A DNA stretch of 64,000 nucleotides, from NCBI GenBank assembly GCA_947044405.1, contig CAMRHE010000648.1, forward strand, positions 558,001 through 622,000, written 5' to 3'. A model generated the notes under the pieces. The model had not been told where the DNA came from. It saw nothing but the letters and a program-made list of their open reading frames with translations, and made no database searches. A program made the position numbers and the translations under genes. The stretch comes from Leptodactylus fallax (taxonomy: Eukaryota; Chordata; Amphibia; Anura; Leptodactylidae). This document shows, piece after piece, positions 12,286 through 24,634 of this stretch (its first letter is position 1; every line of letters starts with the position of its first letter).

Positions 12286-12393
12286 CTGCTCGCTCAAGGG
12301 GGGCAGTTTATTTGGTTCCGCTGTCAAATTTGTCAGATCTTCTAGAATGGTCTGTAAGTGAGTTATTTCTCCCAGCATACCAATCTCCTCATC
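12286..12393 (-). CDS. MTSS1-like: MTSS-family I-BAR protein, internal coding exon ending the I-BAR domain
   Basis: This 108-bp exon (36 codons, phase 0 at both ends) follows a ttcttatag acceptor and precedes a gtacgg donor. It encodes DEEIGMLGEITHLQTILEDL and then TNLTAEPNKLPPLSEQ. LGEITHLQ is a family signature. ITHLQTI resembles MTSS1 and LTAEP-KLPP resembles MTSS2, so this exon alone shows the mixed affinity of the gene. In the family the I-BAR domain ends about here and the disordered Ser/Pro-rich region begins. Confidence 0.96.
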
Positions 12394-13083
12394 CTATAAG
12401 AAAAAAAGAGAATATGACCATATTAAACTAATCCCAAACTCTCATATTCTATTTTATTTGTAGGTTGGCATTATTATTTCGCACTCCAACATACAACACA
12501 AAGAGATGTATTCCCTATCCACAGGAAAACGGGACTTGCAAGCTCTACTTACTGCTCCATGTGAATGGACCGCTGTTGTTCATGCCTAGCCAACCCTCCA
12601 TTCACATTCTTTGGGGCTGATGAAAGTAATCATTTTGGCTACCCCATAGAAGTGAATGGAGCGGCGGCCATGCATGCAAACCACTGCTATATTCACATGG
12701 AGCACTTAGGCTGCTTTCACAAAACTAAGTTTTGACAATGAAACTCAGTCCGCAGGTGGATGAACTCCTACCATCTATGGTGCCTGGGAGCCAGTGTCCC
12801 ACAGAGATTACAGTACAAGACAGCATTTCATGGGGAGGCAGGGCCTAGTATCATAGAAAACTATAATGTTAGTACTCCTTCTCCCAACATTATGTCCAGG
12901 CAGGTAAATCCGGCTCATACACGGACTTCATGAAGGCCCACGTTCTCCTGAACACTGGGGTGCGCTCGGTTGGACCCCCAAGAAGCAAACACTTATCTCC
13001 CCCATCTAAAAGATAGCGGATAAGTGTATTCGGCGGAAAAACCTATTAAACTCTAACTTTCAGCATTCTCTTTCAGGACTTAC
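12394..13083 (-). other. Intron of 690 bp
   Basis: This is the shortest intron, between the 12286-12393 and 13084-13241 exons. It contains an imperfect inverted repeat: ctccatgtgaatggaccgct near 12555 pairs with agtgaatggagcggcggcc and cacatggagca further right (12650-12706). No gene was recognised. Confidence 0.7.
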
Positions 13084-13241
13084 CAAGACCGGCTTCAGAA
13101 AGGACACGAACATACAGAAGCGCCCTCGTTCTTCCACTAAAGCTCGATACACAGCTCTCTTCTCGGTTTCTTCTAGAAGCATGTACTTGTCATTGACATC
13201 CTGTAGGACACTGTCCAGCTGCACGCGAGCATCATCTTTGC
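13084..13241 (-). CDS. MTSS1-like: MTSS-family I-BAR protein, internal coding exon
   Basis: This 158-bp exon, the longest here, follows a tttcccatag acceptor and ends in phase 0 before a gtaagt donor. It contains VQLDSVLQDVNDKYMLLEET and later ALVEERGRFCMFVSFLKPVL. These match the family blocks LDSALQDVNDKYLLLEETEK and ALIEERGRFCTFISML. The start, KDDAR, replaces the RGDIQPQ of MTSS1. FVSFLKPV is closer to MTSS2 (FITFLQPV) than to MTSS1 (FISMLRPV). The exon lies only 690 bp from the next one, the shortest intron in the window. It encodes a distal I-BAR helix. Confidence 0.97.
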
Positions 13242-15892
13242 CTATGGGAAAAACAACAGATTGACCTTGCAGATCTGACCCTAACAGACAGGGATCTGGT
13301 GCACTCATACGTTACCACTGACTGACATCTTATCTGTAGTTTACATATTAGAAATAAGCCATCCACTAGTGTAATATACAGAGCAGTCATGCTAATACGT
13401 AAGCAACATTAGATTACAAGATGTAACAGTTACATATAACATCACTACATATGAAGTGGCATTTAATCTGAATCTAGGACTAAAAATATCACCTGATTCA
13501 GCATTTAATAATTAACCAATATTATGCTAATTCATCTTCTTCAATATGATTTTTGCACACAGTGCAGAACCTTCTTTGACCTCCAGATGTTGCTCTATAA
13601 GACTCATTTACTGATTTCAGGAAACTATATAAAGTAGGGAAGCTTCAGTGGAAAGAATGATGCAGTATTGCACCTCCGGGCTGTAAATTCTTACTATTTA
13701 TGATCAAATTAAGTTGTCGTCATAGCCATGCAGGTATTAAGTACAATTATTCTCCGCCTAGAACTAATACAAGAAGTTTTTCTGAAACACAATGAACTTA
13801 ACCATGTAAGGCTGGATTAATGCTTCAGAGTTATCTGCAAAATGTGGAGTCGATCATGGGAATCATTTAAAGGTTCAGAACAATCCCAACCATGTAATCA
13901 TAATGATTAGACCTACTGAGAATGCATCCTATAGATTCCTCAAAATTGGGACTGAACTATGCAAGGCGGCTCCATTACTAGTAATACGCCTCGGATAAAG
14001 CTTTTTTTTAATAGCGGTGTGAGCATTATTAATATTTTATATCTTCTTAAAACCCTTAAGGAGTAAATCTGCAAATGCTGCTGAAGAATGTGAAAGAACA
14101 AATGGCTACAATGACAGGCTCCCTGCATGCCGCTCACACAGCTGACGTGCAGCAGCTGTACAGTCACATGTTCTACACAGCATTACTCAACAGTAAAAAT
14201 ACTCTGCAGGAGTCACACAATGACCTATGTAAACGTAGTATTAGGGCTTGTTCACACGGAGCATGGTGGTTTTCCGGTGGCATTTGACCCCAGTAAGAAG
14301 AAGGCTTCAAGCATGAAATATTACATGAGAAGATGACCTTGCACAGAAACGTATGATTCCTATACAAGAAGGGGGAAAAAGAAAAAAAAAAACCCTCTAC
14401 ATTTTTAGTCAATATGGGGTGTGTATTATATGACTTCTCTATAGCTGGGATATACACACAGCACATTTAAAGGGGTTGCCTGGCTAAACTATTTAGAAAA
14501 GGCTTAAAATGGTGTAAAAAAATATATATATTTTTTTTAATTAATTAATATTAGAATATATTGCTCTACTTTCATGTCCGTCTTGACACATAGGACGTGA
14601 CCTGTCAGTCAACAGCTGACCAGTCTCAGCCAGCGTGTAGAGGGACCAGAAAGTAGAGACTGTAGGGGGACCCAAGAAATCGTAAGATAGGTGCAGAGGA
14701 TTAGTGAGGTTTAATTTTTTTTTTTTTTAATTTTACATCCTAACATACTAGCATGACTTATACACCTCTATCAGCAAAAATATCTGTGTTTTCAGTATAC
14801 AGCCCATGGCCATTAGTTACTCTGAAGAATCACAACTTGAGACGTGTCTGGAGTTGCTGGAGAGATTTCAGGTAAGTTAATTAAATCTCCACAGGGAACG
14901 TAAAAATATACATCCCAAAAAGGAACGATCATGGCTTTCCTAAAGATGATGTTAAGAGTATAGATGAAGCGACCTCGGCCTCTGAACCGCCACACAATGC
15001 ACAATGCATTACTCTGTAGTCCGCAGTGGATTCTATTACAATACTGCCACACACAAAGCAAAAAAAAGTCAGACGTTGCCCCTTGAGATATAACGCATGC
15101 TTGCACTCCTTTACCTAGAGAAGTCACCTCCTAATACCCCCTTCCATTATCTTTCAAGGATATGCCTAGTAGTATAATGTTGTACCGTGTTAGCCATAGA
15201 ACATAGTGGGATATGCGTAGCCAGTCACATTTTTACGTTATACATATTTTTAAAGAATTTTTGGTAATGTTTATAGTTTTCCAAGTTATTCTCTATATTC
15301 AAAACAAATCCTAAAGAAAATTCCCACAAGTCTTGGAGTTAGTGGCAGGGACACTAAACATTCGATGTCTCCAGGAATCTACCTGAGATGTAACTCCCTA
15401 ACATGCTATTATAACAGTGTAATAACACATGGAGCTGGCGGAAAATTCTTATAGTAAGGAGTGCAGGTCGTCACACATCATGGGTCTATGTGTGGTAAGA
15501 TGATGGGTCTAAATGACAAAATATTGTACCATGGGAATACCATGGTCGCTGTGTGATGGTAACATGTGGACATGGTCTTATCAGTTATTTCTTAAAAAAA
15601 AAAATTTCCAATCGCACGGTTATGCCGACTATGCCCCTGTCTTTATGAGGGAGCTACAAAAAGCCTCCATTTTTGCTGCTTTTTCAGAAAGCTAAAGTCT
15701 CAACAATGCTATTCAAAAACATGCACACATACATACAGTATATATCACATACATCCAGCATATAATCTTTATGGCCATAACTGGGTAGGTTACAACTGCT
15801 GAGCGCTCCACAATCTCTACACAATGCATTATGTACCCTATTGTCCACTCTGCAGAAAGAAGGGAAGACAAGACTCGAGAGTTGCCCCAATG

Positions 15893-16240
15893 GCTAAATA
15901 AGCTGGCCATACACTTCAGAACGTTGCCATCCAAAAGCTTGGCCAACATCTATTCGAGCACCCCTTCCTCCTTAGTACACATACACACAACCACAAGTCA
16001 GGATCAAACTAACTCCGGGACCCCTCTGGAGGGGATTTATCATCCCTGAAAACAAAAGAAATGTGCATGTTGAAATGTAACTTCTTGTCGATCAAGAGTC
16101 AGGAGGCACCATACACACCGCTGGACCGCCCCCACCGAAATCGGCATGTTTGATCGACATTAGACACATCAGCTGGCTACAAATATAAAGCCGGCCAAAC
16201 ACACGTTAATTTTGGTGGCCAATGATATGGAGAGAAGACT
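15893..16240. repeat. Possible 'gctggccatacac' miniature element
   Basis: The left boundary gctggccatacacttcag (15901) and a related agccggccaaacacacgtta near 16190 resemble ends of a frog repeat whose copies start with 'tggccatacac'. The copy is degraded, non-coding and without a clear target duplication. Confidence 0.35.
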
Positions 16241-18734
16241 CTACTGGAAGCAGCTTTCTCCCCGATCATTAAAACATACGTTAGGCCAAGCTGAGTGTGC
16301 ATGTGTATGGGGGGGGGGGGGGAGGTTTGGAGGGACAGCTGTCAGCCTAACATGTACGATCATTGTGTAGGTCCCAGTAGTTGCTCCCCCACCAATTTCC
16401 ATCCTGTTTAAGGTCAGAATACTTCCTTAGGTGCAGATAGAGAATGTTTTTTGGCTTGTGTTTCACTCACAGTGGGTGCCAAGTTATACCGCACCCATGC
16501 TATATAGTATAAAAGATTAGGAAGCCCTGCCTTTAAGTGTTTATGCTGCATGACTATTCTACATAGCTGTACAGGAAGGCTTGCTTATGCATTCACAGCA
16601 TGTCTGCAAATCTGAACTTTGAAAATGTTGGATTCGAGTCTGATTTAAGTTCAAGAATGCGCCTTAACTCTGCTCTGGAACATTTCATAACCATATGACC
16701 AATGAGGCGCATTTTTCACTACAACCTCCAAGCAAACCTATAAAAATAAAATGCCATTTTTATCTTTCTTGCCTTCTCAGCTATTTTCTTTGAGCCGGAC
16801 GGTTAGGATGTAATAGTACAGGATTGTAATGCTGCGCAGGTGCAGAGTTTATGTGTACTATATGTTTCCAGAACAAGACATAATACATATATATATTCTC
16901 AGACAGGTTATAAATAATGAAACGCACTGCCAAGTTACATACCGAACAGCACGCATCTGCTTCATGCAACTACATAAGCCTGCAATACAGATAGATCATA
17001 AAGGAACCTCCATCCTAAATGAGATCTTTTCTACCCACCTGTAACCCTGTCAATGAGGGTGCATTCACAAGATCAGGATTTTGCATGCAGTTTTTGAAAC
17101 CAAAACTTGAAGTGTACTGATAAAAAGTAGCAGCGCTTGTCATTTATATCTACCCCCCAAAATTATGATCCACATCTGATTCTGGCCTCATAAACTGAAT
17201 GTAAAAATCTGAGCATTTAAATGGTCAACAACTTTTCAGACAACTTAGTCTCATTTAAGAGCATGTCATTCTGGACCAAAATGTACCACTTGGTCTCGCC
17301 CTTCTAGCTAATTTACAATTCACTCCTTGTTTCTAGCCAAAGTCCTTCCATAGATACATTAGATAAGCGAGACAGGATTTGCAGTAAGGTAAAGGGGGAG
17401 CTTCTGTCCTGTGTATGGGTTGATTCTCCTCAGAGATTCCACACACAGGTCTTCAAAATGTTGCTCTTTGCAAAGGACTGAACATTCTGCAAATCTCAGC
17501 TTACAATGTAAGAAAAAAAAGTCTATATACTTGTATATACTTCTGGCTGCTTCTGTGATTACAGATGGAATATTATTCATGGACAGTTAGCAGCTTTACT
17601 GACAGTCCAGTGTTCCTGGATCTCCTTTTACACTTAAGGGGTAAGGCCACACATAGAGGCTCCACTGCAGGATGTTTGCCCTTCTGAGTGTTAAAAATCT
17701 GCAGTGCAAGACATTTTGAACTATTTTTTTTCCAGCAGTGTGTAGGCAGAACACATTCACTACGCTGGTATAATGCTGCAACCATGCCACGTGTCACCCC
17801 AGCCTCAAATGTTTACTGGCCAGGATTAAGAAAAAAAAAAAAAAATGTATTTTCCTTACAGAAACAGTGCCACTCTTCTCCATGGGTTGAGTCTGGCATT
17901 GCAACTTACCTATATTTAAGTGCATGGACGTGCACATTCCAAAAGGGTCAACTTGGCTTAACTGCCTTGCTCATTGGTAATTCAGGCATCATGACTTAAG
18001 GGGTTAATGGTTTTATCCGAACCCTTACAAATGTGCTGAAAACAGCAGTAAAAGCAAACTAATATACTGCTCTACCTAACAGCACCATTCTGCCTATTTA
18101 CACCGCTCTTCGGTCCCAATATGGCTGCTGATGGATTGGCATGTGAAGACATCCGTCCACTAGCAGCCTCCATTGAGTAACTCCTTGTCGTATATATGCA
18201 CATCTGTTGAGACTTGGCAGCAGTGATTTGTGCCAGTACTTGTGCCACGCTCAGGGATGAGGAAGTGATCATTTCTCTTCTATGGCATGTTTGCACTGCC
18301 AGACATCCAGGGATAACAGCCGTACTACAAGGACAAAAGTTTATGCCAAGTTAAGAACAGGGAAACATCCTCACTTGGGTCACATTGAGACCACTGTAAG
18401 AAGTTCTCAGATTGTAAATGTGTACAATTTTTTTTTTTTTTTAATTATTATTTTTTCAAAAAAACAAAGCATTTGGAAATTGCTCAGACCCTTTCCCTTG
18501 TGCACGTTATATATGTTCTACCCTTGTGCCAAAATAAAAAAAAATAAATTAAAAAAAAAAAACCCCCAGCAATTTTCAGGTCTCTCCAGAGATTATCGAT
18601 TGGGATCAAGCCATGGCTCTAGCTGGGCACTCAATAACATTCACAGAGTTGTCCCTAAACCTATGTTGTCTTGGCTATGTGCTTAGGGTCATTATCTTGT
18701 TTGAAGGTGAATCTTCTGCCCAGTTTGGAGTGCA

Positions 18735-18990
18735 CAGCACTTAGGATAGGTCATCAGTTGAAGATAGGTGGGGGTCCAATATCCAGGCCCCCGGCCATCA
18801 GCTGTTTGAAGAGGCTGCAGCGCTGTGCCTGGTATTGCAGCTTAGCACCTACATTTGAATGGGACTGAGCTAAACTGAGGGGTGTAACCAAAGTGATGGC
18901 ACATGGCCTGTGAAGCGCAAATGGCACTTGGTACCCTCACAGATCTTCAATTGATGACCTATCATAAACTGACAAGTCCCAGAAAATTCC
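18735..18990. repeat. Dispersed 'ttaggataggtcatca' repeat copy
   Basis: The copy runs from ttaggataggtcatcagttg through tcagctgtttgaagaggctg, ctggtattgcagcttagc and tgatgacctatcataaactg. The outer blocks are inverted relative to each other (aggataggtcatca / tgatgacctat), giving a hairpin-like element. It is the same family as the copies near 10795, 26805, 30908 and 48353. Confidence 0.6.
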
Positions 18991-19019
18991 TTCAAGAATC
19001 TCTCTGTACTTTGCTCAAT

Positions 19020-19275
19020 TCAGTGCATTCTGTGATGCATTCACATTCTGTGATGCATCTATGGGGCTTCGGATCCACTTTGTTCCGATAACACGGAGCA
19101 GAATAGGACCTGATCAATAATCAATGTTATCGGAACGGAATAGATCCAGAAGCCCCATAGATGTGAATGCATCATGGAACACACATGGATGTCAATCCAA
19201 GTGACATCCGACTGCATACTGTGATAGTCTCGGACCCCAATCCCAATGCACACTCGATCGTGTGCATGGGCCCTT
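19020..19275. mobile_element. Palindromic miniature element with 'tctatggggcttc' arms
   Basis: Arms at about 19052-19094 and 19123-19178 pair: atctatggggcttcggatcc then tgttccgataaca on the left against tgttatcggaacgga then agccccatagatgtgaatgc on the right. Outer sequence includes ctcggaccccaatcccaatgcacac. The same arms recur at about 22120-22455, 53409-53660, 61755-61965 and 62850-63080. All copies are non-coding. Confidence 0.65.
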
Positions 19276-20282
19276 ACGATAGCATCTCTGCTAGCAATAT
19301 CTGTGGGATCCAAATAGTAACTGCTGCAGATTTCACCCTATGCAGTGTACAAAGGTGGAATCCGTGGTGAAAACCTACAGCACAAATAGCAGAACTTACT
19401 TCCCATAAGAAGGGCATACAAGCAAAGACACTTGAATTCCTCCCTTGCATAGCGAGAGTTGGTTTTCATAGGAGTATCATTTCTTCGGGGAAGCCCAATC
19501 CTAGCTTTACATCTTAGTTTTGGGAAGTGTATATTATATGAGCTCACTCAGGATGGCAGCGCTCCTCGGTCACCTCAAGTATGTGGCAGAGACCAGAGTA
19601 GGAAAAAGCCTTGTGGTAGAGTAGGACTCCTAGTGAATTAACAGGCCGTATATTCATGCAAATGGAAATGCACATAGGAAAAGCGGCAACGTTGACAATG
19701 TGGTTTTTAGTGACACAAACTGGGTGGTTACCAGAGAGATTTTTTTTTTTTTTCCAGTGAGAAACACATCAATCCTTTATACATATACTGAGGAACACCT
19801 TTGTGTTCTTGATCTGACCAGCAGTTATGCCAAGAATAATCCACCATAGTGACAAAAACCCCTTTCAGGAGAGAACCCGTGAAGTAATTCCTCAGGAAGG
19901 CTGTGGAAACACACATACTCCTGGGCCAAAAACATACAAAAACAAAAAGAGTATTGGGCAGACTGAAGACCACTAACCTAGAGGCCGAAACATTCAGGGA
20001 GGCTAAAATCGGGATTAGTGGTACATGCCATAGTCACCAATGAAGCCCACGAAACATTGCTATCTAGGTCCTGCTGTCACATATACATTTACTGGCCTGA
20101 AAACCTGCAACGTAGTCCGGCAACTTTACTAACTGGTGCAAAGGACAAACACTTTACTACTATTCAGACAACTTTTAGTTGTATTTATTTCTGGGAATGG
20201 TGGGTGACACCAATATGGCTAAAATGACGGCTGGCTTAGTGGCTGTCACCCAGCTTTGTCAAAAATCTGCATGTGGGCACCA

Positions 20283-20284
<2 letters not shown>

Positions 20285-20315
<31 letters not shown>
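20285..20315. repeat. Poly-A tract of about 31 bases
   Basis: This is an uninterrupted adenine run. No retroposed gene copy is visible upstream, so it is probably a simple repeat or the tail of an unrecognised SINE. Confidence 0.85.
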
Positions 20316-20318
<3 letters not shown>

Positions 20319-20384
20319 AGTTTCTGAATCAGAACTGTTTCTGCCAACTTTGTCAGGAATTAAGAAATTTCACTCAATGGAATG

Positions 20385-20388
<4 letters not shown>

Positions 20389-20458
<70 letters not shown>
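20389..20458. repeat. (TA)n(CA)n compound microsatellite
   Basis: About 14 TA units run directly into about 21 CA units. Confidence 0.95.
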
Positions 20459-20460
<2 letters not shown>

Positions 20461-21038
20461 ATATACTGCCTACATAGATTACCGACTACATATATATTAT
20501 ATTGTGTACCGACTAAACTTAAGGCGTGGACATAGACATGTATGAGGAGCATTCAGCAGATTACTGAAGGAGAAGAATGAAAACTTCTATTCTTTCTCCC
20601 CATAGAGGTCTCTGAAAGGCCCACCATTTCCTGTCTTTCCTATTTCCTCTGTCAGACTTCCTTCCCCACATAACAACTCCATTAATCTAGCTTGTATTTA
20701 CAGCAGGAAGTTTCGCTACGAGTCATAAATCCTGTGAATTATCGTCAGCTGAGATCTGTGGTGCTAAGCCTTAGCATTTCTAACATACTACTATAGGGAA
20801 CCATACAACAGAGGTGGTGAAATGCTGAATAATACCGAAGACAGCGCAACGTAAACCAAGCTGCATAGAGATGACACAATGGTGGTTCTTTTTCTTCATT
20901 TCATAAGATGTAAGTTCCTTGCTGAGAACATTTCATTGGTAATTGTGATTAATTTGGGAAATATTTCCATTTCGTGTGCAGACCTGGGCACAAGAACATC
21001 ACCAATATGGACTCCTATAGAACACAAAGTTACATTAC

Positions 21039-21113
21039 CTTTCTTCACTTTCTTCTGCAACTTTATTGTATCAGAGGATTTCTTCTTAATCTCAGCCCGG
21101 GCCTTCTTATACT
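21039..21113 (-). CDS. MTSS1-like: MTSS-family I-BAR protein, polybasic internal exon
   Basis: This 75-bp exon follows a tcttttcag acceptor and precedes a gtaatg donor. It encodes EYKKARAEIKKKSSDTIKLQ followed by KKVKK, with split codons at both ends. The lysine-rich character and the KKKSSDT core are conserved with MTSS1 and MTSS2. In the family, basic patches near the ends of the I-BAR dimer bind phosphoinositides, so membrane binding is probably retained. MTSS2 has a short insertion after this point (ELLGK, recalled); here the frame passes directly to GKDD, as in the MTSS1 layout. Confidence 0.96.
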
Positions 21114-22119
21114 CTGAAAAGAGACACAGAACAGAGGAGAATTAGTTAAAAGATGACAGAAAAGAAAGTCTTGTAGAGAACAGGCCCTTAGGAAGAAAAA
21201 ATTGCTGGAACAAATACCATTTGATGCCTATAGCAACTTATCAGATTTGTCCCGATAGATCTCTAGCGTGAAGTTCTCATCTGCCATTTTTAGTTATCTA
21301 CAGTGAAGCCTGGGTGAAAACCTATTTTTCTGTCTCGCACTCATTCCTAAAATGTAAATCATCAATCTGTCAAGTTTTTCAGAAGTACAAAAAAAAAAGC
21401 CAAATGACAACCTGCGACATAGCACAGACTGCAGTACTTATATTAAGTAGGATTAACCCTCTGCATCATGTCTGCTGTTCCAAATTTAAAAAGTCCCTAA
21501 TGTACCTTTTTCAGTTACTATCACCTGTTCACAGATGGGGCACCTTCTGTGTCTACTGCCCAACATGACATAAAACCCCCACCAATAAGAGTGGTGATCT
21601 AGTATCTGCAGGCCTACCAACATTTGCATCCCTAGAACTGGGACAAATAAAGCACCAATACACTTTCAAAATGCCCTCTTCTAGGGCAAGTTTGTATAAA
21701 AATCAGACCCTTTGTGGTCCAATTTAGGTAAGTGTCCCACCAAAATTGAAACTGCTGGCAAGTATGCATCCAACATGGCAGACCTTGAGCAGGAAGCACG
21801 ATTGAGAAGTGATGTCAAACTGATCTCATGTCAATACAGTAATGTACATCCATGGTCACCTTTCAGTTCAATGGACATGGGGGATGGCACAATGAAGCGT
21901 TTTACCAAGATTATTCTGAATTTTTGTATTTGATCACTATTTATCAGTGAATGGAGCAGAAAACAGACCGTTCAATGGTCCGTCTAGTGGCTGTACAGAG
22001 TCAGTGCAGTTCGATTCGACTGTAGTAAAATGACCACTACACAGGGGACAGAAAGGTCTGCTTTCTGTTCCATTGTCTGTATCAGATGGCTACGGTTCCT
22101 CTGCAAATGTCGAACCTAA

Positions 22120-22455
22120 GAATTTGTAAGGTCCCATGAACACAACAGAGTGTGTTTCCAATGTGTTTCTGAGTTAGCTGCAGAATGCAGTCGGATGACT
22201 CTCTGAGAGACATCCAAGGGCATTCCGTGATGCATTCACTTCTATGGATGCTTCCAATCCATTCCATTCCAATGACACGGAGCAGGATGGGACCTGCCCT
22301 ATAATCATAGGTGTCGTTGAAACAGAACAGATCGGAAGTCCCCATACATGTAAATCCATCAGAGAAAGCACTTAGATGTCACTCCAAGTGTCACCCGACT
22401 TCATTCTGCTGCAAATTCGGCCCACATCAGAAGTACATTTGGTTGTGTGCATGGG
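22120..22455. mobile_element. Palindromic miniature element, second copy of the 19020 family
   Basis: The copy begins near taaggtcccatgaacacaac and contains the paired arms cttctatggatgcttcc..attccattcc (22230-22270) and gaacagatcggaagtcccca (22322-22341). Between them lies the same tgacacggagcaggat/aatcataggtgtcg hairpin core. It ends near gtgtgcatgggtcctaagag. No coding capacity. Confidence 0.6.
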
Positions 22456-22754
22456 TCCTAAGAGTTTGCAAGGACTCTCACTGATGCAACAGAGGGTAAC
22501 ATGTTCACAGGATAACAGTGTGCACACAGAGCTGTGTACTGTACAGTATACCTATGGATAAATGGGATGCAGAGGAGTACCTGGGGGCCACTAGCTGACC
22601 ACCACTGATTTAGATGGAGCTCAGATGAATCATTTTGAAACTCCACATGTGCATAAATAGCAATTCCTTAAAATCACCTGAGCATTGCCAACCAGAAGCA
22701 GGCAGAAAGTTCTGTAGGGAATTTACATGATATAATAAAATGATATAACATAAT

Positions 22755-22980
22755 GGGCAGCATGGTGGCTCAGTGATTAGCACTGGACGACATCTACAAG
22801 GAGTTTGTATGTTCTCCCCGTGTTTGCGTGGGTTTCCTCCGGGTACTCAAGTTTCCTCCCACACTCCAAAGACATACTGATAGGGAATGTAGATTGTGAG
22901 TCCTTTATGGGAGCGTGACTGACAACATCTCTAAAGAGCAGCAGAAGATGTTTGCGTTATACAAGTAAGAAAAATAATTA
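22755..22980 (+). repeat. SINE-like element with tRNA-type head and L2-like tail
   Basis: It begins gggcagcatggtggctcagtg, which resembles a tRNA-derived A box (tggctcagtg-ttagca). The body has ttctccccgtgtttgcgtgg, tcctccgggtactc, cctcccacactccaaagaca and gatagggaatgtagattgtg. The tail is gcgttatacaagtaagaaa. Full copies that I recall carry a B box between 'agcactg' and 'gacaacatc'; that part is missing here. Confidence 0.7.
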
Positions 22981-23563
22981 AAATGGAAAACCTTTATGGC
23001 CCAAAAGAACAAACTCTGGTGCGTCAATGGAAGTTACTGAGGCGAGCTGGTATTTCTAACATGGAATGTGAACTCCTTCAACTTTAGCAATGCTGCTTTG
23101 TGGACAAGTATACGTCCCAGACACCGTACAAAGTCAGCCATGTATGAGGAATACAAGGCGAAATACAAAGCACTACAGTATATACAGCAAAGCATTGTAT
23201 TTAGGCTACAACTACACACACTTAAAGGGCCACAGCTCAGAATTTTTGTAATTTAGTAAATCTGAGCTGGGAGTCTGGAGGAGGGTTTAACATACAACTA
23301 GACTCAGGGCCAAATCTGTCTTTATTTTACTTTTGCAACTCGGCAAATATTTAGAGAACAGCTCAACAAACAGAACATCCAGGTTTCCATGCAGCAGTAT
23401 TTTATTAACCAGTATTTGAGATACGGCAGGGTCGACAAAGACGGGACATCAAGAACTCTGGTCAGTGTCACTTTACTGACTTATCTAGAACAAACGCTTT
23501 CTTACTTATTGGCCAATCCATCAAAAAAACAAACTTTTCTATGTACCTTTTCTTGACTAAGGG

Positions 23564-23882
23564 TACTATTACACTGTCCCACATATGGGCAAGAACTGCA
23601 CCTATCAACAGGTCCATCAGCACTTGTTCGACCTATTACACTGGTCAAAGCTAAACATTGGCACTGCGATTCTTTACCCATTCGCCTGTAGGGATTATCG
23701 GCAGCACATACCTGTTCACTCAGGGCGATCTGCTCCTGATCTTGCAGCTTTTATGCTGCATATAACATGCATTCAGCTGACAAGAGAATTTGCGCAACTG
23801 TAGACTGATCGGCAATACTATTAGACGGTCAATTATCAGGATAATTGGTCTGAAAATCTTTCAATGTAACAGGCCCTTACAC
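23564..23882. mobile_element. Miniature element with 'aagggtactattacac' ends
   Basis: The left end aagggtactattacactgtc (about 23559) pairs with the right end caatgtaacaggcccttaca (about 23863-23882). An internal repeat of 'cctattacactgg' lies near 23632. It is non-coding, with no clear target duplication. I recognise the 'aagggccctattaca' type as frequent in frogs. Confidence 0.5.
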
Positions 23883-23916
23883 GGGTTTCCACTGCCTTAA
23901 AGACTTGGCATATGGT

Positions 23917-24229
23917 TAGGATATCATGGCTGTGGAGTTGGTAGGCTAAACTACTGACAAAGACTCCTCAATTTTTCCACAGCCCGACGACAACTCCTGC
24001 TCTGACTCCTTCAAAAATGGCTGATGGTCATGGTCAGACAGAAGCAGTACATCTCTAATTCACAAAGCTAGTAATGGCATTCTAAGAAAGTAAACATGTA
24101 GCAAGCTATGTATATAATCAGTTATACAATATTAATAGTTAACAGTGTAATACAATTAAAAATAATTTATTTTTGAAACCAGAATCGGAGCTGGAAACTT
24201 TTTTCCGTCTCCACAGCCCTGTAGGATAT
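23917..24229. mobile_element. hAT-type non-autonomous element with 8-bp target duplication
   Basis: The element 23925-24221 has ends catggctgtggag and ctccacagccctg, inverted copies of each other with one change. It is flanked by a perfect 8-bp direct repeat, TAGGATAT (23917-23924 and 24222-24229). An 8-bp duplication is the hallmark of hAT transposition. The interior is AT-rich and non-coding, with degraded 'gactcc' motifs. The same ends occur at 30277-30673. Confidence 0.8.
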
Positions 24230-24577
24230 GCCATCACTTGAACCGGCAGGAGTCCTGAGAATAAAGAGGCCTATAGCACTAGTTTACCAAACACTGGACT
24301 TCTACAGTGGTTAAAGAGCAACCCTTGTTTTAAAAAAATACTTGTATGTTCCATGAAGAACCAATTTTGAAGCATCCTCTCATATAACTATGTTGTGCCA
24401 TTCCTCTGTTCCTAATACAAAATGAATTTATAATTCTAATAGGTCGGTACCATGATGCATAATGACGCTAATATGCCCCCTGAGACCCAATCAGTGGTCG
24501 CTGACATCAGGCAGAAGCTCCGAAGAGAACAGGGAGTTGTGCCCGAGTCCAGGGAAGGTGAGTAATATTGCTTTTTT

Positions 24578-24585
<8 letters not shown>

Positions 24586-24631
<46 letters not shown>
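24586..24631. repeat. (TA)n microsatellite
   Basis: An uninterrupted TA run of about 23 units. Confidence 0.95.

Positions 24632-24634
<3 letters not shown>

Larger units (their letters stand above)
13242..21038 (-). other. Intron of 7,797 bp
   Basis: This intron separates the 13084-13241 and 21039-21113 exons. It holds a repeat end near 14470, a possible miniature element with 'ggccatacac' ends (about 15905-16240), a G-run at 16309-16322, a dispersed repeat (18735-18990), a palindromic element (19020-19275), a poly-A tract (20285-20315) and a TA/CA microsatellite (20389-20458). From 13320 to 14460 and from 16400 to 18400 I see nothing I can name. Confidence 0.7.

Noticed and set aside
3878..13241. 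Assignment to BAIAP2/IRSp53-type IMD genes
   Set aside because: Blocks such as LINPL, ANQLDKDHAK, LQDVNDKY-LLEETEK and SSGYSTQTTTPSCS belong to the MTSS branch, not to BAIAP2.
16309..16322. G-run as a possible quadruplex regulatory element
   Set aside because: It is a single homopolymer inside a degraded repeat with no nearby promoter.
18282..18686. Plus-strand open frame of 134 codons
   Set aside because: It runs through poly-T and poly-A tracts (Phe and Lys runs) and into a dispersed repeat. No domain is recognisable.
20273..20545. Frames encoding Lys, Tyr-Ile and Thr-His runs
   Set aside because: They are direct translations of the poly-A and TA/CA simple repeats.
22755..22800. Possible tRNA gene
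   Set aside because: Only an A-box-like head is present; there is no B box, acceptor pairing or cloverleaf. It is a SINE-like repeat.
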